In this document: positions 1-6,510 of the stretch, one piece after another
Layout of the letters: each line of letters starts with the position of its first letter
Position numbering within the stretch: the stretch's first letter is position 1
Origin: a virus
IMG/VR virus record: IMGVR_UViG_3300032174_000014
Coordinates: 1 to 43,897 of that record
DNA length: 43,897 nucleotides
Strand: one strand, 5' to 3'
Position numbers and translations under genes: made by a program
Notes under the pieces: model-generated
Databases searched by the model: none
What the model saw: the letters and a program-made list of their open reading frames with translations, nothing else
Told to the model about the DNA's origin: nothing

Positions 1-127
1 ACTTCGATTGCCTCAGACAGAGCCAGCCGGTCGGCTAACGCCGTTCTCACGCTCCCAACGTCGCGCCTGTTCGGCCATGTCCCCGGCGAGGTCGCTAAGG
101 CTTTGCTTACGTATTCCATTTCCGCTG
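1..127. repeat. Terminal direct repeat, left copy
   Basis: These 127 bases are repeated without change at 43771-43897. The repeat carries the 3' end of the O-like replication gene and the 5' end of the P-like gene, so joining the ends restores a continuous operon. The exact 127-bp length matches a common assembly k-mer, so this is more likely the closing overlap of a circular or circularly permuted genome than a packaged terminal repeat (inference). Confidence 0.95.
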
Positions 128-663
128 CCTCTTTCGAGAGATTTCCGCATGTTGTTTCGCCATGTCGCCAGCCAGTCTAGTTTCACGCCCCGACTACCGG
201 GAACCGCGACCCAATAATCCACGAATTCAGCCCACAAGGCTTCGACCCGCGCAGGCGCCGCACCGAGCATAATCGCCGCCTCACGAAATTGGTCTGTGAG
301 AATCGCCCCCGAAACCATCCGCTGCCCTCGCGCGCGCATACTCCGATCTTCTTCCTTTTTTTCCTTACTTCCTTCCTCGGAAGTCCCTTCCAAATTGAGA
401 GAAAGAGAAGTAAGTAAGGTAGGAGCACGCGTCACGCTTGGCAAAGGGGGATTTGCGGCATCGTTTGCTTCCGCTTTCCCCTTGTTTTGTTTGATGTTTT
501 CGCGGTATCGTGCCGCGCGTTCGGCTTCCTTGGAGCGTGACGGCGTCGTGACGGCGTCGTGACGCGTCGTGACGGTCTCCAAGGTGCGTACGGCCAACAC
601 GATGACGGACAACTGCACCCCTTCGGCGTGCATACGTTCGATCATGTCGGCAATTGGCGTCAT
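13..663 (-). CDS. Phage replication initiator-like protein (lambda O / DnaT-like C-terminal domain)
   Basis: 216 aa. The C-terminal part (about residues 118-180) has the pattern F-x-E-A...W-x-x-F-x-D-Y-W...DWLATWRNNMRKS seen in DnaT/primosomal and phage O-type replication proteins; the middle is low-complexity and charged. It probably binds the origin and loads the host helicase together with the next gene across the circle junction (43233-43889). Four repeats of CGTGACG lie inside this gene at 536-575, as in lambda where ori is inside O. Its start overlaps the stop of the upstream gene by ATGA at 660-663. Family assignment is from motif recall, function is inferred. Confidence 0.65.
   Translation of the reverse strand: MTPIADMIERMHAEGVQLSVIVLAVRTLETVTTRHDAVTTPSRSKEAERAARYRENIKQNKGKAEANDAANPPLPSVTRAPTLLTSLSLNLEGTSEEGSKEKKEEDRSMRARGQRMVSGAILTDQFREAAIMLGAAPARVEALWAEFVDYWVAVPGSRGVKLDWLATWRNNMRKSLERGSGNGIRKQSLSDLAGDMAEQARRWERENGVSRPAGSV
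536..575. repeat. Iteron-like tandem repeats, candidate replication origin
   Basis: Four copies of CGTGACG at 536, 547, 558 and 568, with period 11, 11 and 10 bp (about one helical turn), inside the O-like gene (codons about 30-43). A T-rich tract (479-503) and a strongly pyrimidine-biased tract (349-375) lie on one side. Iterons plus an AT-rich segment within the initiator gene is the lambda ori design. Confidence 0.55.
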
Positions 664-917
664 TGAAGGCTCGCGCCTTCACGCCTCATGGCGGCAACAG
701 CCTCGGCGGCTAGCTTTTGCTGCGCCCAATCGCTCTTGGCGTGGCCACCGTCACAGCGACCGTTTCGCCAGCCGTGCCAGTAGGAGAGGGATCGGTTGTC
801 GCCGCAGCGGAAATTCTCCCGCCCATCAAAATAGCCTGCGATGATTTCAGAGTCGTCGAGCGACGCTAAATCGGCTAAAGTCGATATTGGAATTCGTTCG
901 GTCATATCCCGCGACAT
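660..917 (-). CDS. Small conserved phage protein with YWHGWRNG motif
   Basis: 85 aa. The motif SYWHGWRNGRCDGGHAKSD in the middle is common in small phage proteins that resemble ribosome modulation factor, but no function is established. An alternative start at 905 (MTERIP) has a weak GGGA upstream. The stop overlaps the start of the replication gene (ATGA), so the two are likely translationally coupled. Confidence 0.6.
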   Translation of the reverse strand: MSRDMTERIPISTLADLASLDDSEIIAGYFDGRENFRCGDNRSLSYWHGWRNGRCDGGHAKSDWAQQKLAAEAVAAMRREGASLQ

Positions 918-1308
918 CGGGCTAGAGGGGCGGGCGGGGCCTCTGGTGATGTCGCACCATCAGCGCCCGCCCAAAATCACCGCTGGCCGGCGGCTATGTC
1001 GAAATTACCTCGCGCATTCGTTGCCGTCAATAGCCCTTGCCTCCCATCCCCTTCCATGCAACGCTGCGGTCGTCCAGCTTCTGGACGTCGAGTGGCTCCT
1101 GTCCACTCTGTTTGACGCCTCCCTGTTACCCAACTTGGCCGCCTTTACGGGCGGTCATTTCTTTGGTAGGTAGGCCATCGGAGGCTTTGCTTCGGCATTG
1201 CCTTTCGAGTTAGCGGGCGCTGCATTCCATCGTGGCCCCGCCGGATTGAAGATGGAATACGGTCGCTCTGCACCGGGGAGCGGCAAGAGATTAAACAGGT
1301 CGTATAAT
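918..1308. other. 391-bp gene-free stretch with hairpin and palindrome
   Basis: No open frame on either strand here looks like a gene. It holds a strong hairpin (928-972) next to the YWHGWRNG gene and part of a palindrome (1294-1320) at the other end. It splits the otherwise tightly packed leftward early operon, so it may hold a promoter, terminator or small RNA for the replication genes. Confidence 0.6.
928..972. terminator. Strong bipartite hairpin upstream of replication genes
   Basis: Nine-base-pair stem GGGCGGGCG (928-936) with CGCCCGCCC (964-972), and a nested TGGTG (944-948)/CACCA (955-959) stem. There is no T-run after it on the minus strand and only AAAAT after it on the plus strand, so it may be an attenuator, a processing site or a leader structure rather than an intrinsic terminator. 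Confidence 0.4.
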
Positions 1309-1320
1309 CTACGTCCTGTT
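1294..1320. promoter_or_regulatory. 27-bp interrupted palindrome, candidate operator
   Basis: AACAGGTCGTA, 5-base centre TAATC, then TACGTCCTGTT: 10 of 11 pairs match. The centre contains TATAAT on the plus strand (1303-1308). It overlaps the 3' end of the 1309-1491 gene and opens the gene-free stretch before the replication genes, a sensible place for a regulator of replication. Confidence 0.45.
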
Positions 1321-1491
1321 AGCCGGTGCCAATTTCCGCTCCGCCCTAACCTCCCGCCTGATCTGCCGGGCTACTGCGATGACCAGCCGCCGTTCAAGAT
1401 CACGGGCGCCCTTGCGGGCATGGCGGCGGGCGCGGATTCTGTGGATAAGTCGGGCGGGCGAGTCAGTTTGTGTACGGGGTAGGGGCGTCAT
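1309..1491 (-). CDS. Small arginine-rich protein
   Basis: 60 aa, very rich in Arg (RRHARKGARDLERRLVIAVARQ), predicted basic helix. Support is mainly positional: its ATG overlaps the stop of the upstream gene (ATGA, 1488-1491), as for its neighbours. Function unknown. Confidence 0.45.
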   Translation of the reverse strand: MTPLPRTQTDSPARLIHRIRARRHARKGARDLERRLVIAVARQIRREVRAERKLAPANRT

Positions 1492-1673
1492 GTTCCGCCA
1501 TCCAGATAGTCGAAGTTCTGCTCCAGAAGCACACGCGCATCGGCAACCATCTCAAGCAGGAACTTTCCTTCCTGCTCACGGACGACACAGCCGGATTTAG
1601 ACAGCGCGCGAGGCGTGACGCGCAACTCAATCTGCTTTAAGCCCTCGATGATACGGTGGATAGGGGCGGTCAT
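1488..1673 (-). CDS. Small hypothetical protein
   Basis: 61 aa, mixed alpha/beta composition, ending in LLEQNFDYLDGGT. ATGA overlaps with both neighbours place it in a translationally coupled early cluster. No family recognised. Confidence 0.55.
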   Translation of the reverse strand: MTAPIHRIIEGLKQIELRVTPRALSKSGCVVREQEGKFLLEMVADARVLLEQNFDYLDGGT

Positions 1674-1999
1674 TCGGTGCTCACCCCATCGAGCACTTGG
1701 CGAAGCGCCTCACGCAAAAGATCGCGGTCGCTGTAGACGATGTAGGTTGATTTCTTGTCTGTACCCATCGCGGTCGCGGAATCGAAGTAGGCCAACGCGA
1801 TCAACATTCCGATATTGGTTGCGCGTTGAACGTGCTTGCGCGAGAATGAATATAGCTCTCCAGCGTCGGCTGTTTTCTCTTTCTTGCGCCGCTTCAAGCG
1901 AAGGTCGGCTGCGGCAGCCTGAATGATATTGTTCGGCTTCAGGCCGTTTAGTTTTGTGCCGCGCTCGCTGAGCAACCTGGTCTCGCCGATGTCAGGCAT
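1670..1999 (-). CDS. Hypothetical early protein
   Basis: 109 aa from MPDIGETRLL, the start chosen because GGGGAGAGG lies just upstream; an ATG at 2029 would add ten residues. A basic stretch RLKRRKKEK is followed by a predicted helical, partly hydrophobic segment (NIGMLIALAYFDSA). It may bind nucleic acid, but no family is recognised. ATGA overlap with the next gene. Confidence 0.55.
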   Translation of the reverse strand: MPDIGETRLLSERGTKLNGLKPNNIIQAAAADLRLKRRKKEKTADAGELYSFSRKHVQRATNIGMLIALAYFDSATAMGTDKKSTYIVYSDRDLLREALRQVLDGVSTE

Positions 2000-2025
2000 T
2001 TCCCTCTCCCCGTTATGAATTCTGG

Positions 2026-2244
2026 TCACTTCCCCGCCCCCTCGATCCTAACCCGCCACATGTCCTTGAACGGCGGCAACGGCTGCCCGTCCGGGCGTAG
2101 GGTGATTGTGCGGATTCGCTTAGGTTCCTGCACGGTCCAGCCTGCGGGCAATGGATTTCTCTTGTCGGCTTTCTCGCCCATGGCGGCCGATGTCCCGACG
2201 AATAGCAGTACGGCGAGGGCCATGAGGAAGGCGAGGGGGCTCAT
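2026..2244 (-). CDS. Small secreted or membrane-anchored protein
   Basis: 72 aa with an N-terminal hydrophobic stretch (residues 4-21, PLAFLMALAVLLFVGTSA) followed by an Ala-Met-Gly site, looking like a signal peptide or single anchor. The remaining 50 residues are polar and Pro-rich. ATGA overlap with the upstream gene. An early phage envelope protein could act in exclusion or host modification, but nothing specific is seen. Confidence 0.55.
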   Translation of the reverse strand: MSPLAFLMALAVLLFVGTSAAMGEKADKRNPLPAGWTVQEPKRIRTITLRPDGQPLPPFKDMWRVRIEGAGK

Positions 2245-2456
2245 GACGCGGTGAGTTCGTTCACGGCACGCAATGCAGCGCGGCCCTTGTCAGTCGAGCG
2301 CCAGTAGCCATCTTCAAATGTCACCCAGCCCTGCCGTTTGCAGAATTGCCGCGCTGAATTTTCCTCTTGTGAGGTCTGCGGCCCCAAATCTCTTGCCGTG
2401 GCGACATGCTGCCAACGAGCTAAATCGCGCATGAATTTCAGTTGGGCAGGTTTCAT
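2241..2456 (-). CDS. Small winged-helix-like protein
   Basis: 71 aa. The pattern A-R-Q-F-C-K-R-Q-G-W-V-T-F-E-D-G-Y-W-R-S-T-D-K-G-R-A-A-L resembles the recognition helix plus wing of a small winged-helix domain, where a helix leads into a beta hairpin and a final helix. DNA binding is an inference. ATGA coupling at both ends. Confidence 0.55.
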   Translation of the reverse strand: MKPAQLKFMRDLARWQHVATARDLGPQTSQEENSARQFCKRQGWVTFEDGYWRSTDKGRAALRAVNELTAS

Positions 2457-2800
2457 GATTTGTCTTTCTTATGTTTCTCAATCGCCGCCTGCCCGCTGCT
2501 CAGCATAATCTCTATCGTCGCGGCCAAGCTTGCAGCTTGTGTATGCGATGCAGCCTCCCGGTTCATGGACTCGCGCTCGCGTTCGTTCATGCGACCTATG
2601 GTCAGTTCCATTTCGGCAATCCGAGCATCCGAGTTGGCGAGCAATCGGCGGGTGTCGTCAAGCTCCAGTTTCATCCGCTCATAGTCGCGGCGTTCGGCGG
2701 CGCGGTTGGCGTAGTAGGCGCGCGCCGTTTCGTCGTGATGATCGGCGGGAGTTGTGACTTGTGGCTGCGGGACAACGGTTAATCCGGTCATGATAGTCAC
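2453..2800 (-). CDS. Coiled-coil protein
   Basis: 115 aa; residues about 30-90 are a long charged helix with heptad-like spacing (RDYERMKLELDDTRRLLANSD and onward), likely a coiled coil. It starts within the stop of the GcrA-like gene (ATGA) and ends within the start of the next. No catalytic motif is present; function unknown. Confidence 0.55.
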   Translation of the reverse strand: MTIMTGLTVVPQPQVTTPADHHDETARAYYANRAAERRDYERMKLELDDTRRLLANSDARIAEMELTIGRMNERERESMNREAASHTQAASLAATIEIMLSSGQAAIEKHKKDKS

Positions 2801-3330
2801 CGATGGCCGCTGCTGAAGATATTCGATGCGACGCGCTTGGCCCTGACGATAGGCTCACGTGCGTACACGATCCCGTAACAGTGCTCGCACCATGAACTGT
2901 CGATTGATTTAGTCGGTTGACCGCAGAACAGATACGGGGGATTATCGTTAAAGCTATAACGGCATTCGTGGGGATTAAGGTCAAGGAGGGGGATATTGCG
3001 GGAGCCCTCCCATGGCAACATCAGTTTTGGTTGGGTCATGACGGCGATCTTGGGTTTGGGAGGCGTTATTCGTGTCTTGCGTCTTGTTTGTTGTGCAGCG
3101 GCTTTTTGCTCGCGCGTTGGGATTGGTTTAGAGGCTTTCCTGCCGCGTCCTTCAAGTCTAAGCCGATGAACCTTGCCGATGACGGCCGAACGGGATGGGC
3201 CTTGTGTACCATCATGCAATAGAGAAGATATTTGCGAGGCTGTGCGGCCCTCAGCCCACAGTCTCTTGGTCATGGCGACCGCCACGTCCGTCCAATCGAA
3301 TTGTGCAAATCCCCGCGTGTCGCCTTGCAT
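2797..3330 (-). CDS. GcrA-like cell-cycle regulator
   Basis: 177 aa from MQGDTRG. Residues about 12-60 match the GcrA N-terminal HTH (WTDVAVAMTKRLWAEGRTASQIS...SAVIGKVHRLRL). A basic linker follows, then a Cys-containing C-terminal part (HECRYSFNDNPPYLFCGQP...WCEHCYG) like the GcrA C-terminus that contacts sigma70. GcrA in alphaproteobacteria activates sigma70 promoters carrying GANTC methylation. The start at 3330 was chosen because the upstream gene stops at 3347; an in-frame ATG at 3399 would overlap it. It could redirect or compete with the host GcrA (inference). Confidence 0.85.
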   Translation of the reverse strand: MQGDTRGFAQFDWTDVAVAMTKRLWAEGRTASQISSLLHDGTQGPSRSAVIGKVHRLRLEGRGRKASKPIPTREQKAAAQQTRRKTRITPPKPKIAVMTQPKLMLPWEGSRNIPLLDLNPHECRYSFNDNPPYLFCGQPTKSIDSSWCEHCYGIVYAREPIVRAKRVASNIFSSGHR

Positions 3331-3346
3331 TTTTCGATCTTTCCCG

Positions 3347-3625
3347 TTACATTCCAATAGCTTGTTGGCGCTGTCGCATTCCGTCACGGATTGCGACAAT
3401 ACGCCGCGCCCTCACATCCGGATCGCGCCATGTCAGGCGCACGGCTTGCGAACGAAGGGTCCTTGTCGGCAAGCCGCTAGAACCGATGAAACCAAGCCGA
3501 TTGAGCTTGCCGATGGCGGCATTTCGCGGACAGCCAAGCTTTTGCGCAGCCACTCCAGCCGAATCACCCGCAATCCAAGCTGCAATCAGGATGGCAAGGC
3601 GCTTGTCGGTCCAGAAGCCGCTCAT
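3347..3625 (-). CDS. Second GcrA-like HTH protein
   Basis: 92 aa. WTDKRLAILIAAWIAGDSAG followed by CPRNAAIGKLNRLGF is the GcrA N-terminal DNA-binding pattern, but the Cys-rich C-terminal part is absent, so this may bind DNA without recruiting sigma70. It lies 16 bp upstream of the longer GcrA-like gene, making a tandem pair, and is ATGA-coupled to the gene before it. Confidence 0.75.
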   Translation of the reverse strand: MSGFWTDKRLAILIAAWIAGDSAGVAAQKLGCPRNAAIGKLNRLGFIGSSGLPTRTLRSQAVRLTWRDPDVRARRIVAIRDGMRQRQQAIGM

Positions 3626-3831
3626 AACGGCAACAAGGCTTTGGCTGCGATTCGTCCGCCGTCGCGCGACACGTCGAGAAGGTAGGGCTGGTCCTGTGGC
3701 TGGTATTCGTCTGGCTCGCCATCAATGCGCTGGTTTACCCCGTGATATCGCCTGGGATCAGCGTAAAATCTCAGCGCGCGCCTAAGCTTGACGACTTCTT
3801 CTTCCAACTGGCGCGTTCGGATTGTTTCCAT
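3622..3831 (-). CDS. Small hypothetical protein
   Basis: 69 aa from METIRTRQLEEE, chosen because AAGGG lies about 7 bases upstream; an ATG at 3855 is less likely. The N-terminal third is a charged helix (LEEEVVKLRRALRFYADP), a pattern common in small phage proteins. ATGA overlap with the GcrA-like gene downstream. Confidence 0.55.
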   Translation of the reverse strand: METIRTRQLEEEVVKLRRALRFYADPRRYHGVNQRIDGEPDEYQPQDQPYLLDVSRDGGRIAAKALLPL

Positions 3832-3950
3832 GGCTAGCCCTTCGCGCTCACGCAAAGTTGATAGGTATCCCTATGCCATGAGCCCATGCCGTTATCCTTG
3901 GTGCGGTGCGGGATGGTGGTGGAGTGTGGCATATGACTGGAATGCGCTGG

Positions 3951-3966
3951 CGCGCCCGTAGGCGCG
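3951..3966. other. Hairpin with UACG tetraloop
   Basis: On the minus strand CGCGCC-TACG-GGCGCG forms a perfect 6-bp stem with a UNCG-type loop, within the 184-bp gap after the repressor-like gene. No T-run follows. It may shield or partly terminate the early leftward mRNA. Confidence 0.4.
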
Positions 3967-4015
3967 ATTTCACGACCGCTACCAGGCTTGGCTAGGTTCT
4001 GCCTGTTCCAGCGTG

Positions 4016-4231
4016 TCACGGCGCGCCCCTGCCATTGCGGGATGACTTTGTGCGGGGGAGAAGGGGCGGAATCTCGATTTGCAGCAGGCGTTGGGCAAGC
4101 CCCTTCTCTGGGGCCTTCTTTTCCCACCGATGCACCGTCGCCTGATCGACGCCAAGCCGCTCGGCGAACACGGCTTGAGTTTCGCCGGTTCCCTTGCGGG
4201 CGCGGCGTATATCGACTGCCCTAACCATCAT
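4016..4231 (-). CDS. Small HTH transcriptional regulator (Cro/repressor-like)
   Basis: 71 aa. GETQAVFAERLGVDQATVHRWEKK (residues about 16-39) is a standard XRE-type helix-turn-helix with a W-E-K turn. It is the first gene of the leftward early operon. The -10 box CATAAT ends at 4240, so transcription would begin around 4233, two or so bases before the ATG at 4231: the mRNA is probably leaderless or nearly so, like lambda cI from PRM. It likely binds the inverted repeat in the divergent promoter region and controls both operons. Confidence 0.8.
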   Translation of the reverse strand: MMVRAVDIRRARKGTGETQAVFAERLGVDQATVHRWEKKAPEKGLAQRLLQIEIPPLLPRTKSSRNGRGAP

Positions 4232-4239
4232 GGAGCCGC

Positions 4240-4267
4240 ATTATGCACACGGCATTTTTTTTTGCAA
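4240..4267 (-). promoter_or_regulatory. Leftward early promoter
   Basis: On the minus strand TTGCAA (4267-4262), 16-bp spacer containing a run of A, then CATAAT (4245-4240). It drives the HTH gene and the leftward early operon. The predicted start lies almost at the ATG. Confidence 0.6.
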
Positions 4268-4273
4268 GAGGGG

Positions 4274-4302
4274 TTGACTAGGAAAATGCAGCGTGCATAA
4301 TG
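4274..4302 (+). promoter_or_regulatory. Rightward early promoter
   Basis: TTGACT (4274-4279), 17-bp spacer, ATAATG (4297-4302). A near-consensus sigma70 promoter for the operon that begins at 4331. The -10 lies inside an operator half-site. Confidence 0.75.
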
Positions 4303-4330
4303 GCCCTCACGAACATAGGGGAGCCCCACA

Positions 4331-4648
4331 ATGTCCAGTCACCGAATCGACTTCGCCCGCCCCGGCCGCATGATGAGCGGCAGCAAACACAGCCCCTCCG
4401 GGCATGTCTGCGTCTGGAATGCGAATATTTGCACCAAGAGCGCGGGCAAGATTTGGTTCGGCGACCTTGATCTGACCGACGAGGCGGACGCCGCAGAACT
4501 CAAACGCCTTGCCGCCGAGAAAGGCGAGGACATCTACATCCTTCGCGAACGTGATGCGCGTTTTCAGAATGAGGCCGCGCCTCTCTTTGAGAACGCGGTC
4601 GCGCGCGTCACGCCTGCTGGCGAAGTCGTCCACCTTAGCATCGCCTGA
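4331..4648 (+). CDS. First protein of rightward early operon, hypothetical
   Basis: 105 aa with a good ribosome site (GGGGAG about 7 bases before ATG). The sequence SPSGHVCVWNANICTKSAGKIWFGDLDLT followed by EDIYILRERDARF suggests a small beta-rich domain. It is the first product from the strong rightward promoter, so it is probably made immediately on infection. Function unknown. Confidence 0.7.
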   Translation: MSSHRIDFARPGRMMSGSKHSPSGHVCVWNANICTKSAGKIWFGDLDLTDEADAAELKRLAAEKGEDIYILRERDARFQNEAAPLFENAVARVTPAGEVVHLSIA

Positions 4649-4653
4649 CCGCC

Positions 4654-4833
4654 ATGCCCCGCACCGCCCCACAGTCTGGCGACGCTACGGCCAACCCCGC
4701 ACAGCGCGGATGGCAATGCGTCGAATGCTCCGGTGTCCGAATTGATCGGTTTGAAAGCCGATTCGGCGGGCCGTCCGAAGATCGTTTTAAGTGTCGCGAG
4801 TGCGGCGCAACTTGGCATCGGAAGGCCGAGTGA
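4654..4833 (+). CDS. Small zinc-ribbon protein
   Basis: 59 aa beginning MPRTAPQSGD. Two CxxC pairs, C22-x2-C25 and C47-x2-C50, form a likely zinc ribbon (WQCVECSG ... FKCRECGATWHRK). It follows the preceding stop by 5 bases and is followed by another Cys-rich protein. DNA or protein binding is inferred. Confidence 0.65.
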   Translation: MPRTAPQSGDATANPAQRGWQCVECSGVRIDRFESRFGGPSEDRFKCRECGATWHRKAE

Positions 4834-4838
4834 CCGTC

Positions 4839-5285
4839 ATGGCCGTCAAAACCATCAAGACATGCTTCGCATGTGGAGTACAATTCGAAGGGGGAGCCCG
4901 CGTTTCGCGTTGTCGTCCGTGCACTAGACCTAAGGAGCGCCAATACGTTGCAAAGGCCAAAGCCGCAGGTCGATGGAAGCGCAGAACGCCCGAGCAAAAC
5001 CGCGAACATTTACGGCGCTATCTGTCCAATCCTGAGAACCGCGCGCGGCGCAGCCTTTACGAAAAAGCCTACTTTAGCCAGCCCGCCAACAAGAAGCGTA
5101 AGGCGGCGCGAAGGGCTGTAGCTTTGGCCCTCCGAAAAGGACTTCTGCTGAAGCAGCCCTGCGAGAAATGCGGGTCGCCTGAAGCGCACGCGCACCATGA
5201 CGATTATAGCCGCGCGCTCGACGTGCGTTGGCTTTGTGAGAAGCACCACCAAGAACACCATCATCCGGAGAGGTTCGCGGCATGA
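4839..5285 (+). CDS. Zinc-binding HNH-like protein
   Basis: 148 aa from MAVKTIKTC. An N-terminal zinc knuckle has C9-x2-C12 and C25-x2-C28; a basic helical middle follows; the C-terminus has CEKCG...AHAHHDDYSRALDVRWLCEKHH, an HNH/His-Cys-like pattern common in phage proteins. It may be a nuclease or a structural zinc protein. An ATG at 4791 is in frame but would overlap the preceding gene. ATGA overlap with the next gene. Confidence 0.65.
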   Translation: MAVKTIKTCFACGVQFEGGARVSRCRPCTRPKERQYVAKAKAAGRWKRRTPEQNREHLRRYLSNPENRARRSLYEKAYFSQPANKKRKAARRAVALALRKGLLLKQPCEKCGSPEAHAHHDDYSRALDVRWLCEKHHQEHHHPERFAA

Positions 5286-5656
5286 GCACGAACAACCAGC
5301 AGAGCCGTGGCGCGCGCAGCATCGGTGATCAGAGAACGGAGATTGCTGAGCCGAAGTTTACGCCGGGACCGTGGGCCGTGAAGGGGCTCAACGAAAATCT
5401 GGTGTACGCGAAGGATGGATTTGTCGCCGATGTCCACGGCGGGACCAAGGGCTCTGCATCCACTGTGGCAAAAGCCAACGCTCATTTAATCGCGGCGGCA
5501 CCTGAATTACTCGCACACGTCAAGCTGCTCGAAAAGACAATCGAATACGAAATCCGCCGGTCGAAGGCCGAGGGCGACGACGAAGGCGCGCGCCTTAAGA
5601 CTTTCACGCTCTATTTGGTGCGCGACAGCATCGCCAAAGCCGAGGGCCGGTCATGA
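5282..5656 (+). CDS. Conserved phage protein with FTPGPW motif
   Basis: 124 aa. The central region FTPGPWAVKGLNENLVYAK followed by ANAHLIAAAPELLAHVKLLE is a widespread small phage domain of unknown role. Coupled to both neighbours by ATGA overlaps. Confidence 0.75.
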   Translation: MSTNNQQSRGARSIGDQRTEIAEPKFTPGPWAVKGLNENLVYAKDGFVADVHGGTKGSASTVAKANAHLIAAAPELLAHVKLLEKTIEYEIRRSKAEGDDEGARLKTFTLYLVRDSIAKAEGRS

Positions 5657-5841
5657 CCTTCTCAGTCGGCTCCATGCTCACCGTAGCCCTGTATGGCCAG
5701 CGAGGGCTTTTGGACAAGCGACAAGCCGATGACGATGCCGATGCCGTCCGCGTGCTGGTCGAAATGGCCCGCGAGCGTAATGGGCTGAAAGCTGGACAGC
5801 GGTTTGAAATCGAGCCGTTCAAATACACAGTGGCAGAATAA
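5653..5841 (+). CDS. Small hypothetical protein
   Basis: 62 aa, mixed alpha/beta, with an acidic run DDDADAV and C-terminal FEIEPFKYTVAE. ATGA overlap with the preceding gene. No family recognised. Confidence 0.55.
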   Translation: MTFSVGSMLTVALYGQRGLLDKRQADDDADAVRVLVEMARERNGLKAGQRFEIEPFKYTVAE

Positions 5842-5852
5842 TAGGAGACGAC

Positions 5853-6125
5853 ATGGCGAAGCTCAAAGAAGTCAGCACCGACGAATTGTCCGATCTTATC
5901 GGCCGCACTCAGGACCTAACGGGCGAAGCGCATGGCGTGACGCGGCGACTGGAAAGCAATCTCCGCACTCCAATCGAGAAGCCGATACAGGCCGCGTCAT
6001 CGGCGCTCGCAGCATCGCGCGCCTTCGCTGATCTAGCGCACGCAATCCTGATCCGCGCGTCGCTCGCCGAACAGGAGCGCGAGATCAAGGCGATGGTTGA
6101 ACAACGCGTCAAGGGAACCCAATGA
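5853..6125 (+). CDS. Helical hypothetical protein
   Basis: 90 aa, almost entirely predicted alpha-helical and Ala-rich. AGGAG about 5 bases before ATG supports the start. Its stop overlaps the start of a 19-residue frame (6122). Confidence 0.6.
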   Translation: MAKLKEVSTDELSDLIGRTQDLTGEAHGVTRRLESNLRTPIEKPIQAASSALAASRAFADLAHAILIRASLAEQEREIKAMVEQRVKGTQ

Positions 6126-6181
6126 CCCTCCACCCCCACATCGGCATAGCAGCCGCCAATCAACTGCGGTGGGCGGCATGA
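6122..6181 (+). CDS. 19-residue micro-ORF linking two genes
   Basis: MTLHPHIGIAAANQLRWAA. Its ATG overlaps the stop of the gene before (ATGA at 6122-6125) and its TGA overlaps the ATG of the gene after (6178-6181). Such double coupling argues that ribosomes translate it, either as a micro-protein or just to carry ribosomes through to the next gene. Confidence 0.4.
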   Translation: MTLHPHIGIAAANQLRWAA

Positions 6182-6510
6182 CGACGAAACGCAAGATACT
6201 GTCGGTTCTGGTCGCGGCGAGGAAGCTGATTACGCCGCGCGAGAAGTGGACGCAGCGCGTCAACGCTCGCGACAAGTTTGGCCGCTACACTTATCCACTC
6301 AACGCCGATGCGGTTTGTTTCTGTGCGCAGGGAGCCATCGCACGGATCGCTGGGGGTATGGGAAACCCAGCGAAGATTAGTGCAATGGTCGTGCTTGGGA
6401 GTGTCATCAAGGGCGACGTTACGACATTTAACGACGCGCCAAAGCGGACACACAGGCAAATCCTCGCCGCTTTCGACCGCGCAATAGCAAAACTGAAAAG
6501 CACCCCATGA
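6178..6510 (+). CDS. DUF6197-like hypothetical protein
   Basis: 110 aa. The motif NADAVCFCAQGAIARIAGG and the later FNDAPKRTHRQILAAFDRAIAKL resemble the DUF6197 type of small actinobacterial/phage protein; no function is known. Start chosen by ATGA overlap with the micro-ORF. Confidence 0.6.
   Translation: MTTKRKILSVLVAARKLITPREKWTQRVNARDKFGRYTYPLNADAVCFCAQGAIARIAGGMGNPAKISAMVVLGSVIKGDVTTFNDAPKRTHRQILAAFDRAIAKLKSTP

Larger units (their letters stand above)
4239..4302. promoter_or_regulatory. Paired operator half-sites of the early switch
   Basis: CATTATGCAC at 4239-4248 and GTGCATAATG at 4293-4302 are exact inverted copies, 44 bp apart. Each covers the -10 box of one of two divergent promoters. 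A regulator bound at both would silence both directions or loop the DNA between them. The HTH protein at 4016-4231 is the obvious candidate ligand. Confidence 0.75.

Noticed and set aside
536-575. CRISPR-like array
   Set aside because: Units of 7-8 bp with 3-4 bp between them are too short; they fit iterons inside a coding gene.
841-1482. Plus-strand frames in the gene-free stretch
   Set aside because: They oppose the operon, have no ribosome site and lack any domain-like sequence.
3834-4127. 97-codon minus-strand frame between the HTH gene and the next early gene
   Set aside because: Overlaps the HTH gene, has no ribosome site and a composition without structure; no shorter start looks coding.
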